This document shows positions 26,734 to 35,676 of a stretch of DNA of 64,000 nt, in pieces (within the stretch, counting starts at the first letter, position 1; every line of letters begins with the position of its first letter). Below the pieces are notes generated by a model that saw only the letters and a list, made by a program, of their open reading frames with translations, did not search any database and was not told the DNA's origin. Source of the DNA: [Clostridium] scindens (GTDB lineage: Bacteria; Bacillota; Clostridia; Lachnospirales; Lachnospiraceae); assembly GCF_019597925.1 (NCBI RefSeq), contig NZ_CP080442.1:3177501-3241500 (forward strand). The letters run 5' to 3'. The translations under genes were made by a program, and so were the position numbers.

Positions 26734-26752
26734 GCGGCGGGTTTTCTAACTA

Positions 26753-28669
26753 TTAAAACAAGCTGCATGCATACTTATTGCCTGCCTGGACTGCCGTTAC
26801 AATCTTTCCATTCAGATTCGCATCTCCAATCTTATGTACCATTGGCCTTCCCATTGCTTTTAATTCATGATAAATATGATCGGCTGGCTTTATTCCTGCT
26901 GACAGAATCACATAATCGGCTGGAAATTCTACTTCTTTATCCGCCAGCATATCTTCTGCTTTCAGGACTCCATCTGCAAGTTCCAGAACCTTATGGCTAT
27001 GCTTTATTACTATACCTTCGCCTTCTGCCCTTGCCATTTCCAGCGCCATCTCCATTGTCGCATCGCCGCCCATGCCGGCGTTTTCCAGGCTTGGCCTCTT
27101 GGCAAAGTCGAGAATTACTATATTTTTCCCTTGCTCTTTCAGGTATAGCCCTGTCTCAATTCCAGTAAGTCCGGCGCCAATCACGATGATATCCTTGCCT
27201 TCCAGTTTCATTTTTTCTTCCAGAACGTCTCTTGCCTGGAGGACATTCTTCGCGTCAAACCCTTTGACCAGAAACTGGGCCACATTACTTCCCGCCGCGA
27301 CGACAACCGCATAGGGATCTAACGCCAGTACGGACTCTGTTGTCGCTTCTGTATTAAGCCGAAGATCTACCTCTGATTTTGCCAGCATATTTTCATAATA
27401 TTTGACAAACCAATCCATTTTTTCCTTATGGGGCGGAACCTTGGCAACATTAATCATTCCGCCAATCTTCCCGCGTTTTTCAAACAATACTGGCTTAAAT
27501 CCCCGCTCGGCCAATGTCAGCGCAGCCTCGCAGCCTGCCGGGCCTGCACCCACTACTGCAACTACTCTGCCATTTCCGTCTTTTTTAAGTTCTTTCCGGG
27601 CCTCTTCTCTTCCTGCATAGGGATTCACGCTGCATCCTGACTGGTCCGGAATGAATCCATAATTCCAGCAATTCATGCAGGATATGCAATAGCGTAGTTC
27701 ATCCTCTCTCCCCTCAGCGCATTTTTTTACCCATTCGCGTTCTGCGAAGATTCCTCTTCCCATGCCGACCATATCGCATTTCTCATCCTTGATAATCTTA
27801 TCCACATATTGGGGATGCCGAATATTTCCGGTAGCACAGACGGGAATGGATACTTGTTCTTTTACCTGGCTTGAGGCTGCAACCTTCCAGCCCTCAGCCC
27901 TCGTGCCGTCGCCGGACATTACATTTACGCCAGTCAGGCTTCCGCCAGCACTGACGGTAATCATATCTGCACCTGCTTTTTCTATATATGGTGCGAAACT
28001 CGCTGCCAATTCCGGGGTAATGCCTCCCTCCTGTCCGTCGAATCCTTGTAGTTTCACAGCCAGAATCATGTCATCGCCGATTGCCTCCCGCAGGATATGC
28101 AGCGTCTCCATTGAGAAACGAAGCTGGTTTTCCAGCGTATCTATGCCATATTCATCGGTCCGGTGGTTGAACAGCGGACTTAGAAATTGTGCACCCAGAT
28201 AATTATGGCACATCTGGTACTCGATTCCGTCTGCCCCTGCCTTTTTAGCCCGAACTGCTGCCTCCTGAAACTGTCTCTGGATTCCTTTAAACTGCTCGAC
28301 AGTCATCTCGTTGATTGTCGGAGGATTGCCGCCGCTGTAATCTACCTGACCGGGATGCCACAACTGGAATAGAATCTTGGCTCCATTTTTATGAGCCGCA
28401 TCAGTCAGCCTAGCAAGCCCCGGAATATATTTGTCGTCATTAATTATCGGCTGCATTGGCAGCGTAGATGGCCATGTCGGGTCAATCACCATCGCTCCCG
28501 GTATCACGATACCCACCCCGCCCTTTGCGATAGACTCTATGTAAGCAACATCCCGGGAACTAACGGAGCCATCCATTCCTGAATAACATTTTGCCATTGC
28601 CAGATAGATGATCCTGTTTTTGACTGTCTGACTTCCAATTTGTATTGGTTCTAAAAATTTGTGTCCCAT
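26753..28669 (-). CDS. NADH:flavin oxidoreductase / 2-enoate reductase family enzyme (BaiCD/BaiH-like architecture)
   Basis: This 638-residue three-cofactor enzyme reduces activated C=C bonds in known relatives. Residues 1 to about 350 are an old-yellow-enzyme TIM barrel: FQLWHPGQ, the YQMCHNYLGAQFLSPLFNHR active-site stretch and KLQGFDGQEGG. A 4Fe-4S set follows near residue 332 (C-x2-C-x3-C-x11-C). The C-terminal part binds FAD and NAD: VAVVGAGPAGCEAAL near 375 and IIVIGAGLTGIETGLYL near 500. Bile-acid BaiCD/BaiH, trimethylamine dehydrogenase and 2-enoate reductases share this layout. It is followed upstream by a short-chain dehydrogenase 19 bases away. The substrate, steroid-like or another enone, is unproven. 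Confidence 0.88.
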   Translation of the reverse strand: MGHKFLEPIQIGSQTVKNRIIYLAMAKCYSGMDGSVSSRDVAYIESIAKGGVGIVIPGAMVIDPTWPSTLPMQPIINDDKYIPGLARLTDAAHKNGAKILFQLWHPGQVDYSGGNPPTINEMTVEQFKGIQRQFQEAAVRAKKAGADGIEYQMCHNYLGAQFLSPLFNHRTDEYGIDTLENQLRFSMETLHILREAIGDDMILAVKLQGFDGQEGGITPELAASFAPYIEKAGADMITVSAGGSLTGVNVMSGDGTRAEGWKVAASSQVKEQVSIPVCATGNIRHPQYVDKIIKDEKCDMVGMGRGIFAEREWVKKCAEGREDELRYCISCMNCWNYGFIPDQSGCSVNPYAGREEARKELKKDGNGRVVAVVGAGPAGCEAALTLAERGFKPVLFEKRGKIGGMINVAKVPPHKEKMDWFVKYYENMLAKSEVDLRLNTEATTESVLALDPYAVVVAAGSNVAQFLVKGFDAKNVLQARDVLEEKMKLEGKDIIVIGAGLTGIETGLYLKEQGKNIVILDFAKRPSLENAGMGGDATMEMALEMARAEGEGIVIKHSHKVLELADGVLKAEDMLADKEVEFPADYVILSAGIKPADHIYHELKAMGRPMVHKIGDANLNGKIVTAVQAGNKYACSLF

Positions 28670-28688
28670 CTTTTATAATCCCCTTTCC

Positions 28689-29534
28689 TTACATAATGTA
28701 TGGTTCCCCAGCGCTCCGTACCGTAATATCGCTGATATTGATACCCCATGGCTGGTTCATCACATATACTACATTGTCAGCCAGGACGGAAGGATCGATG
28801 TACACATTTCTGATGCTATCCTGCTCTGTAAGATCCGGACGTCCCGGCATCTCCTGCAAAAGTCCCATCATAGCCAGCGCATTCTGCCCCACCAGGCCAA
28901 TCGCCGTATCCTGATTGATGATACAATCGAACAGCGGCGTAGTCGGTACTCCCGTAGGCTTCACGCAGGTAACCTTGATCTTTCCATAGGCTTCCTGGCG
29001 CAGCGTATCAGATATATATTTTACGGCAACTTTGGATGCCTGATATACACAGCCGCCAATCACAGGATGATTGGAATAAATGGATGAAATGTTAATGATA
29101 TGCCCCTTCTCCTGCTTGATCATCTGGTCATATACAGCGCTGATTCCATAGACAACGCCCTTAATATTCGTATCAATGCAGTCATCCCAGGCCTTCCAAG
29201 CCCTCTTATGGTCTGAGAAGAAACTAAGCGGCATAGTCCCTGCGTTATTCAGCAGAATATCAATCCTGCCATACTTTTCAACCGCCAGTTTGGCAACGGC
29301 ATCTACTTCATCCTTTTTTGTCATATCCGCGATCCGATATTCAATCTCGCCGCCTAAATCGCGAATGCCTTCTACCGTCTTCTTCAGTTCCTCTTCTTTT
29401 CGGTCACAGCAGACAATCTTTCCGCCCATTGCCGCCGTCCGTTCAGCGACCAATTTTCCGAACCCGGTCGCCGCGCCGGTAATAATTATTACCTTATCCT
29501 TGATATAATTTTCTTTGATGTAACTTTCCATCAT
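28689..29534 (-). CDS. short-chain dehydrogenase/reductase
   Basis: This is a classical SDR of 281 residues. It has the NAD(P)-binding motif TGAATGFGKLV near residue 20, the NNAG segment in LLNNAGTMP, Ser in INISSIYS and catalytic YxxxK in YQASKVAVK. An acidic or neutral residue at the end of beta-2 (CCDRKE) suggests NAD preference. Its ATG-ATG start follows GGAGG. It is first in a two-gene unit with the flavin reductase, so the pair could interconvert a hydroxyl/keto group and an adjacent double bond on one substrate. Confidence 0.9.
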   Translation of the reverse strand: MMESYIKENYIKDKVIIITGAATGFGKLVAERTAAMGGKIVCCDRKEEELKKTVEGIRDLGGEIEYRIADMTKKDEVDAVAKLAVEKYGRIDILLNNAGTMPLSFFSDHKRAWKAWDDCIDTNIKGVVYGISAVYDQMIKQEKGHIINISSIYSNHPVIGGCVYQASKVAVKYISDTLRQEAYGKIKVTCVKPTGVPTTPLFDCIINQDTAIGLVGQNALAMMGLLQEMPGRPDLTEQDSIRNVYIDPSVLADNVVYVMNQPWGINISDITVRSAGEPYIM

Positions 29535-29681
29535 TTGTCCTCCTTCTGAGAATTTTTAATTTGACATGTTTTCTTTTAATCTCAATATAGGACAATTTAT
29601 CCAACTTTTAAATTTTCAAAAAAATCGGTTTGTGCATTTTTTCACATTTTATAATGAGTATGCAATTTTTCATGATTTTGG

Positions 29682-29710
29682 TTTCAAATTAAAATCTTCT
29701 CTATTATAAT
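29682..29710 (+). promoter_or_regulatory. promoter of the TetR-like gene
   Basis: TTTCAA (29682-29687) and a perfect TATAAT (29705-29710) are 17 bp apart, 25 bases before the ATG. The 200-bp divergent region 29535-29734 is very AT-rich and probably also holds the dehydrogenase promoter and the operator. Confidence 0.7.
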
Positions 29711-29734
29711 TATTGATAAAAGGGGGAAATCATC

Positions 29735-30292
29735 ATGATTGAAAAAAGGACGACAAAGCAAATTCTTGTAGACTCCGTTTTAGATCTACTGTCCAAAAAG
29801 CCGATTCAAAAAATAAGCGTTCAGGAAATAGCGGCACACTGCCACGTCAGCACCCGTTCTTTTTATAATCACTTTCTGGATAAACAGGATATTGTTAATT
29901 GGATCTATTTAGATAAAGAAAAAGAATTGTTCCGAAACTTCAATAAAGGAACATCTTTACATGATTCATTTTTAAAACTCTTTTCTTTCGTTTATGATAA
30001 TATGAACATATTTTTAAATATACAGACTTATACAGGCCAAAATAATCTGAGCGAGAATATTATAGAACAGGCGAAGAAAACTATGACAGCCGCAATAAAA
30101 GCAAATGAAAACATCACAGAACTTGACGAAGAAACGCAGTTTGCCATAGAATTCTGGCTTAACGGGGTCATAGCCATGACTGCAAAATGGCCAAAATCGC
30201 CTGCCCCGCTTCCACCAGCTGATTTTCTACATCTGGTGGAAGTCGCCACGCCTCAAAGGCTAAAGCCATATATCTGCGGGGAGAATGAATAG
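29735..30292 (+). CDS. TetR/AcrR family transcriptional regulator
   Basis: The 185-residue product has a TetR-type helix-turn-helix in residues about 10-55 (LVDSVLDLLSKKPIQKISVQ, then EIAAHCHVSTRSFYNHFLDK), close to the DhaS/FadR-like TetR group. A helical C-terminal domain resembling TetR_C-type dimer domains follows. It is divergent from the dehydrogenase/flavin-reductase pair across a 200-bp AT-rich region and is the natural candidate to control it. AGGGGGAA precedes the ATG. Confidence 0.87.
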   Translation: MIEKRTTKQILVDSVLDLLSKKPIQKISVQEIAAHCHVSTRSFYNHFLDKQDIVNWIYLDKEKELFRNFNKGTSLHDSFLKLFSFVYDNMNIFLNIQTYTGQNNLSENIIEQAKKTMTAAIKANENITELDEETQFAIEFWLNGVIAMTAKWPKSPAPLPPADFLHLVEVATPQRLKPYICGENE

Positions 30293-30320
30293 TCGAAGGG
30301 CAGGCGTAAACGTATACCTT

Positions 30321-31439
30321 CTATCCTTCCGTGATCCCTCTTGGCATCTTTCCAATCCTTGCCCCTCTCCCGTACTTCCTGGCCGCATAGATAAATGCCT
30401 CCACATTTGCCTTTGGCGTTCCTATGGGAAGCTGGCAGCCGGTATTGAGAATAAAGCCGGCGGGATTGTCCGCGCATTTTATCAGACATTCCCTGCAGGA
30501 TTCGATTACCTCGTCTATCGTTCCTTCTTTCATAACATCCACAGGAGGAACATTGCCCGCAATCCGCATCCGGTCTCCTACCGCATCTTTCGCCTCTTTT
30601 AGATCTTCGCAGTTGTCAATGCTGAAGGAAAACAGTCCCGCGTCTGCAAGATCTCTCCATATCGGACTTGTCTTGCCGCAGATATGTGCCCCTGGCCTGG
30701 AGCCCATGATCTTTTCCGTTCCGTCGATCAATTTTTTGATGTATGGCAGGGAATACTCGTCAAACTGCTTCTTGCTGATGACGTCCATACAGGTCACAGG
30801 GTCTGAAAAATTGGTCCCTACCGGTCCAAATTCCCGGTGAAATGCCTCAAACCACTTAAGGGAGCATTCTACCGTAAGATCCAGCAGTTTATGAAGCATC
30901 TCGGGATTCTTGCGGGTATCCTTAAGCACCATCTCCACCGGACGAACTGCAATCGCCGTAGAGATTGGCCCGGCCACGCTGGTGGTCATGCTGACATCCG
31001 GGAATCTGTCTTTTAGCCGTTTCGCACTTTCAAGGATAGGAGCCAGCACCGGATTCTTGTATGGATCCGTCACTTCCAGCCTCTCAAAGTCCGCATAATC
31101 CTTAAGGATATGCTCCTCCACATAATCGATCCCATGTTCCGGCGCCCGAAGTTTTGACCCCAATGCTCCTCCGATCGTCTTAAGTCCCAATCCTACGTTG
31201 AAGCTGTCCAGGCCAAACTCTTCTTTTCTCCTTCGTATGACTTCGCTCTTTACTTCAAAGTCTTTGGCAAACTGGGTGGTGGTAAACCCGAATATATCTG
31301 CCATAGCCGGATCCGGCGCCTGCAAGGTATAAGGAATATAATCCACCTCTTCCCCCGCATTATATGCCTTCATCCGCTCCGCTGCCGTCATCTCATCCTT
31401 CTGGCCATCCATTAGCCGCTTTAACTCATCATACTCCAT
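30321..31439 (-). CDS. uroporphyrinogen-decarboxylase-family methyltransferase (MtaA/CmuA-like)
   Basis: Proteins of this family without porphyrin activity move methyl groups to or from corrinoid proteins using zinc. The 372-residue product has VAGPISTAIAV, the zinc motif HxC in GAHICGKTSP near residue 255, and the third ligand Cys in LNTGCQLPIGTPKANVEAFI near 345. The ATG at 31439 follows AAAGGAG; the ORF open to 31475 is longer. It is last in the operon, downstream of the corrinoid activator, and convergent with the TetR-like gene. The methyl donor is unknown. Confidence 0.85.
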   Translation of the reverse strand: MEYDELKRLMDGQKDEMTAAERMKAYNAGEEVDYIPYTLQAPDPAMADIFGFTTTQFAKDFEVKSEVIRRRKEEFGLDSFNVGLGLKTIGGALGSKLRAPEHGIDYVEEHILKDYADFERLEVTDPYKNPVLAPILESAKRLKDRFPDVSMTTSVAGPISTAIAVRPVEMVLKDTRKNPEMLHKLLDLTVECSLKWFEAFHREFGPVGTNFSDPVTCMDVISKKQFDEYSLPYIKKLIDGTEKIMGSRPGAHICGKTSPIWRDLADAGLFSFSIDNCEDLKEAKDAVGDRMRIAGNVPPVDVMKEGTIDEVIESCRECLIKCADNPAGFILNTGCQLPIGTPKANVEAFIYAARKYGRGARIGKMPRGITEG

Positions 31440-31487
31440 CTTCTGATCTCCTTTATCTGTCCCGGCCATGCACACAGCCGGAAGTGT

Positions 31488-33095
31488 TCACGCTTTCGGA
31501 TATTCAGGAAAAATCATGCTTTCGGTAAATATCCGCTCGTAATTCTCGGTCTCCGCCAGTTCCATGTATTCCATCCTTCTGGCCAGTTCCTCTACTTCGT
31601 GCCTTGCTTTACTTGACATCAGCGTCATGTATGCCCCCGTCTTGGAAGAGTTTCCCACATAGATCAACTTATCTTCCACTTCCTTTGGCAGGATCCCGGT
31701 CCCTGTCAAAGATTCTGCCGGCAGATGGGCTCCAAACTGCCCGGCTATCAGAACCTTATCTAAATCTTTCATGGAAATCCCTGCTTTGCTAAGCAGCGCC
31801 ACGAATCCTGACAAAATGGCTCCTTTTGCCAGCTGTACCTGCCTTACATCTCCCTGGGTTACCAGAAGCCGGGGATTCTCATGCAGAACGAATTCCCGCT
31901 TTGCCCCATTCATCTGGATCATCGGATACCGGTAATCCGACTCGGGCAGCCGGTCCTTCTTAATAAACGCCCCGGTCTTCTTGACGATTCCTGTACGCAG
32001 AAGTTCTTTCACCACAGCCAGTATGCCACTCCCGCAGATTCCGGCGGGTTCCTGGTTATCTATTGTCGCAAGCTCGATTCCTTTCTCTGTGATCCGGACA
32101 TCCTCAACCGCTCCTTCGGCCGCCCGCATACCGGAACTGATATTCATCCCTTCCAGCGCGGGACCTGCGGCGCAGGAACAGCAGAGTAGCCTTCCATGGC
32201 TTGCAAGCACGATCTCTCCATTGGTGCCGATATCAATAAAAAGTACATTTCCCGGTTCCTTCTGCAACTGGCACACGTAGGCCCCAGCCACGATATCCGC
32301 GCCAATATATCCCGATACCTGGGGAAGGCAGTAAAGTCTCGTATCTTCCCCTGCCAGGATGCCTATCTCGCTTGCCGCCAGTTCTCTGGCCTCCTTAAAT
32401 GCCGGTTTGTACGGCGCTCTTCCGATGGATCTGGCATCCACGCCGAGAAGCATATGCGTCATCGTGCAGTTTGCCGCCACATGTATTTCCCGGATTTCTT
32501 CCTTATCCACGGAAGCCTCCAGACATACCTCTGCGATCATTGCATTAATAGACTGTACGATCGCGTCTTTTAACTCTCCGATTCCTGTCTCCGGATTCTC
32601 ATACTCATACGTGATCCTGGTGAGCACGTCCAGGCCATAGTGCTTCTGGGCATTGATCATGGACGCATCCGCCAGTTCCTCTCCGGTGCGAAGCTCGATC
32701 AAGGACGTCACGACGGTGGTTGTGCCAATATCGATCGCAATTCCATATCCATCCTCATAGGCATCCATCACGAACTCCGGCACATATCCTTTTGTCAATA
32801 CCTTATGCTTACGTTCTTTCTTCAGAAGTTCTACCTCTACATCTCCCAGCACTTCCGTCATGCAGGACAGGCGGATACTCTGTTCCCGTTCTCCTGCGCT
32901 TAACTGATCCATCTCCGTCTCGGAGGCTGCAGATACTTGCCCGCTTAGAATCTTTACCTTGCATTTTCCGCAGATTCCCTTGCCATTGCAAGGATTATCC
33001 ACAAATATGCCTTCAGCAAGCAGCACCTTCAGCAGATTATCTCCTTCCTTGCAGCAAATCTTCTTTCCACTTTGCTTTACCGTCACTGACGCCAT
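31488..33095 (-). CDS. corrinoid activation protein, RamA/RACo-like ASKHA ATPase with 2Fe-2S ferredoxin domain
   Basis: These enzymes re-reduce inactive Co(II) corrinoid proteins to Co(I) at the expense of ATP. Residues 1-90 are a plant-type ferredoxin with NPCNGKGICGKC and a later Cys (RLSCM). The rest is a DUF4445-type ASKHA domain: GIAIDIGTTTVVTSLI near residue 117, VLFIDIGTNGEIVL near 270, CSCAAGPALEGMNI near 290 and GICGSGILAVV near 345. The 535-residue size is shorter than RamA with its C-terminal FeS domain and closer to RACo or O-demethylase activating enzymes. Two corrinoid proteins in the same operon are its obvious partners. Confidence 0.9.
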   Translation of the reverse strand: MASVTVKQSGKKICCKEGDNLLKVLLAEGIFVDNPCNGKGICGKCKVKILSGQVSAASETEMDQLSAGEREQSIRLSCMTEVLGDVEVELLKKERKHKVLTKGYVPEFVMDAYEDGYGIAIDIGTTTVVTSLIELRTGEELADASMINAQKHYGLDVLTRITYEYENPETGIGELKDAIVQSINAMIAEVCLEASVDKEEIREIHVAANCTMTHMLLGVDARSIGRAPYKPAFKEARELAASEIGILAGEDTRLYCLPQVSGYIGADIVAGAYVCQLQKEPGNVLFIDIGTNGEIVLASHGRLLCCSCAAGPALEGMNISSGMRAAEGAVEDVRITEKGIELATIDNQEPAGICGSGILAVVKELLRTGIVKKTGAFIKKDRLPESDYRYPMIQMNGAKREFVLHENPRLLVTQGDVRQVQLAKGAILSGFVALLSKAGISMKDLDKVLIAGQFGAHLPAESLTGTGILPKEVEDKLIYVGNSSKTGAYMTLMSSKARHEVEELARRMEYMELAETENYERIFTESMIFPEYPKA

Positions 33096-33096
33096 C

Positions 33097-34113
33097 TTAC
33101 AAGTCCTCCTTCAGGCACTTAAGAATCGCCTGGACATTGGCAAGCGGCGACTTCATTCCAAGGCCGCAGGCCGGAGATATGATATCCGATCCGCTTCTTA
33201 CGCAGCCTTTTGCCAGCGTCCTTACCTTCTCCTGCTCCCCGAATTCCAGAGCGAACGTACTCACATTTCCCATCAGCACCCGGTCTTTTAAGTTGGCCCT
33301 CGCTTCTTTCATGGGAACCACAGAGTCAAAACTGAGCACGCTGCTTCGCACCATATTTACTTCTTTATATACGGGACTCATCTGACCGCAGATATGCACG
33401 ATCGTTCCCATCTTCTCTTCCTGGAGTCCGTCAAGCAGCTGGTTCAGATAGGTAACCGCAAATTCCTCAAAATACTTAGGACCCAGGATCTCGCCTGTGC
33501 CGCTTGGGTCGGAGATGGCTATCACATCTGCCCCGGCCTCGATCTGCGCCCTGCCAAACGCGATCAGCTGGCGGGTAATAAAGTCCATATATGCATGGGC
33601 CTGCTTATTCTTCTTGCGCAGTTCCTTGTAGAACACCACCGGCTCCATCACGGAACTGGCTGTGCTGATTGGCCCGGTCAGGTTTCCGATGATCGGAACC
33701 CCATCCGTCTCTTCCCTCAATATCCGAATTGCGTCCAGAACCACCTTGGCCCGTCCTCTGCCTATATCTATGGGTGGAAGTTTCGCATAGTCCTCCACAG
33801 ATTCTATGGCATAGGCGCTCACATGAGGCTCATAGACCCGGGATCCCATCTCCACCTTGGCTCCCATCTCTTCTGCTTCAACGGTCATGCAGAACGGAAC
33901 GCCATAATTCTCAAAACAGCCATAGTCATATACGGCTTTGGCCAATCCTGCCATCATCCTGGCATCTGTATGGGCTTGTGGCATATAGATGTCCACCGCA
34001 TCCATCAGATCCGTGGTAACCATATTCATCATTCCGCCGGGACAGATGCAGGGCGGCCGGTCTACTGCATTTCCTTTCATTACATTGTACAATCTTTCCT
34101 TTGGAGTCAGCAT
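33097..34113 (-). CDS. uroporphyrinogen-decarboxylase-family corrinoid methyltransferase (MtaA/CmuA-like)
   Basis: The 338-residue product is a full UroD-fold methyltransferase: LTPKERLYNVMKGNAVDRPP at the start, FCMTVEAEEMGA near residue 85, NLTGPISTASSVMEP near 150, zinc motif HxC in IVHICGQMSP near 243, and Cys in SPACGLGMKSPLANVQAIL near 318. The ATG at 34113 has AAAAGGAG upstream. It starts 17 bases after the end of a corrinoid protein gene, the usual pairing of methyltransferase and corrinoid carrier. Whether it acts as donor-side or acceptor-side methyltransferase cannot be told. Confidence 0.88.
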   Translation of the reverse strand: MLTPKERLYNVMKGNAVDRPPCICPGGMMNMVTTDLMDAVDIYMPQAHTDARMMAGLAKAVYDYGCFENYGVPFCMTVEAEEMGAKVEMGSRVYEPHVSAYAIESVEDYAKLPPIDIGRGRAKVVLDAIRILREETDGVPIIGNLTGPISTASSVMEPVVFYKELRKKNKQAHAYMDFITRQLIAFGRAQIEAGADVIAISDPSGTGEILGPKYFEEFAVTYLNQLLDGLQEEKMGTIVHICGQMSPVYKEVNMVRSSVLSFDSVVPMKEARANLKDRVLMGNVSTFALEFGEQEKVRTLAKGCVRSGSDIISPACGLGMKSPLANVQAILKCLKEDL

Positions 34114-34129
34114 TTTTCTTCTCCTTTTT

Positions 34130-34780
34130 CTATGCAATATTAAGCAGGCGTTTGGCTAGTTTCACGGCCTCCACCGCATTCTGCGAATAGCCGTCCGCGC
34201 CGATCTTGTCCGCATATTTCTGGGAAATAGGGCCGCCGCCTATCATGACCTTTACCTTGTCGCGCAGTCCTGCGTCTTCCAGCATATGGATCACCGTCTC
34301 CATGCCTCCCATCGTCGTCGTCATTAAAGTAGACATGCAGATCAGATCCGCCTCTTCTTCTTTTGCCGTCTCTATAAACTGCTCAAGCGGGACATCCCTG
34401 CCAAGATCGATCATCTCAAATCCGGCAGTCTCCATCATAATCTTTACCAGATTCTTGCCAATATCATGGGTATCGCCTTCCACGACTCCGATGACGCCTT
34501 TGATCTTTCCTTTCCCGCTTTCTTCCGGAAGATAAGGACGCAGGATATCCAGCCCCACATACATGGCATCTGAGCACAGCAGCACATCCGTGACAAAGTA
34601 TTCTTCCTCCTCATACAGCTGGCTTGCCCGGTTCATGCCATCCACCAGGCCTTCCATGATACCGTCAAACGCAGGATACCCTGCTTCCAGATACTCTTTG
34701 GCTGCCTCTTCAACGTCATCTTCTTCCATCTCTACTACGCCGTCGGATAATCTTTTCAGTAATTCTTCCTTTGAACTCAT
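34130..34780 (-). CDS. corrinoid (B12-binding) methyltransferase carrier protein
   Basis: The 216-residue product has the two-domain layout of MtaC/MtbC-type carriers. An N-terminal helical cap covers residues 1-90 with MNRASQLYEEEEYFVTDVLL. The Rossmann B12 domain carries the lower-ligand motif DxHxxG in VVEGDTHDIGKNLVKIMM near residue 105 and the GGGPIS loop near 188. It is closely similar to the second carrier at 36715-37362, so the two are paralogues within one operon. It should hold the methyl group between the neighbouring UroD-type proteins and be reactivated by the RamA-like protein. Confidence 0.93.
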   Translation of the reverse strand: MSSKEELLKRLSDGVVEMEEDDVEEAAKEYLEAGYPAFDGIMEGLVDGMNRASQLYEEEEYFVTDVLLCSDAMYVGLDILRPYLPEESGKGKIKGVIGVVEGDTHDIGKNLVKIMMETAGFEMIDLGRDVPLEQFIETAKEEEADLICMSTLMTTTMGGMETVIHMLEDAGLRDKVKVMIGGGPISQKYADKIGADGYSQNAVEAVKLAKRLLNIA

Positions 34781-34793
34781 ATTCGCTTCTCCT

Positions 34794-35663
34794 CTAAATT
34801 AATCTCACCGTCTTGATCCTGCCGCTCTCCAATTTGTAGTGTACATTTTTAATACACATCTGCCCCATGAACCTGGCTTTCCCAATCATCTCGATGCAGC
34901 CTTCTCCATATTCCATGGGTCCGGATAATTCTGCATCCACGAATTCTGCCTTTCCGGTTCCAAGCAGGGCAAATGTAGTCTTAGGGCATAAGAGTATCAG
35001 CGGGGAATCCCCCAGTTTCTCTGCCGCCTTCTTCAGAAATTCATAAGTAAAATCTTCCACCACCTGCTCAGCCATCTTCGGTCCCAGGATATTCAGTCCT
35101 CCAGAGGAATCTGCATAACTGATCATATCCACGCCATACTTCTTAGCTTCCTCCATGAACCGGAGAATCTCTCCCCCCAGTTTCCAGAATACTTCCTTCA
35201 TAAGTTCCGGCTTCTTGCGCATTGCTTTGAACACGTACTTTGCGTCGATCAATACGTTCAGAATCGTAAACGGGCCGGACACCTGGAGCACCACATGCTC
35301 TCCCTCTTCCCGCAGCGCCTGGCAGGCAAGAAGCACTTCATGAATTCTCCCTTCCTGCAGATTCATGGCTGGAAGTTCCAGAAGTTCTTCGGGCGAGGTG
35401 CAGATATACTCTTTTGCCCTGGGGCCGGTCTTCTCGTTCCCGTAATTGATGATTCCGCCCATGGCTTCCGCCTCCACCGTATGACAGAATGGAAGTTCGC
35501 AGAATGAAGCACCGTCATGCCTTTTCAGCGCTTTAGACAGCGCTGCCATGGTCTCATGGTGCATATATGCGTCCGGAAACTTTAAATCTAATTCCCGGGT
35601 CACCTCTCCATTGATGCCTGCTGAATTGTCATATGTACATTGAAAGTCTTTGATCTCTCCCAT
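34794..35663 (-). CDS. divergent uroporphyrinogen-decarboxylase-family protein lacking the zinc HxC motif
   Basis: This UroD-fold protein of 289 residues is shorter than its three relatives in the operon. It keeps ELPFCHTVEAEAMGG near residue 57, QVSGPFTILNVLIDAKYVF near 125 and SYADSSGGLNILGPKMAE near 190. Where the others have HxC it reads LILLCPKTT, with no histidine, and the late GC-x-P segment is missing. The C-terminal 50 residues are unlike the other copies. It may be non-catalytic or use a different chemistry. GAGGAGG lies five bases before the ATG at 35663. Confidence 0.75.
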   Translation of the reverse strand: MGEIKDFQCTYDNSAGINGEVTRELDLKFPDAYMHHETMAALSKALKRHDGASFCELPFCHTVEAEAMGGIINYGNEKTGPRAKEYICTSPEELLELPAMNLQEGRIHEVLLACQALREEGEHVVLQVSGPFTILNVLIDAKYVFKAMRKKPELMKEVFWKLGGEILRFMEEAKKYGVDMISYADSSGGLNILGPKMAEQVVEDFTYEFLKKAAEKLGDSPLILLCPKTTFALLGTGKAEFVDAELSGPMEYGEGCIEMIGKARFMGQMCIKNVHYKLESGRIKTVRLI

Positions 35664-35676
35664 AATTGCCTCCTCG

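Larger units (their letters stand above)
25038..26743. terminator. original bidirectional terminator, split by the IS element
   Basis: AAACCCGCCGC on the left (up to 25047) and GCGGCGGGTTT on the right (from 26734) are the two arms of one hairpin. If the IS and one copy of its target duplication are removed, they rejoin as an 8-bp stem, CCCGCCGC with GCGGCGGG, around the 8-nt loop AAATTAAT, with A and T runs outside. It would have served the convergent ABC-F and flavin-reductase genes. In the present sequence the two arms are about 1.7 kb apart. Confidence 0.8.

Noticed and set aside
26753..29534. Calling the flavin reductase and SDR bile-acid genes baiCD/baiH and baiA
   Set aside because: The domain layout matches, but the SDR does not resemble BaiA as I remember it, and no baiB, baiE, baiF or baiG genes are present, so the specific names are not supported.
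29630..29660. GTGCATTTTTTCAC stretch as another SorC-type operator
   Set aside because: Only one half-site resembles GCACA/TGTGC and the spacing and dyad symmetry do not match the two operators in the sugar-acid locus.
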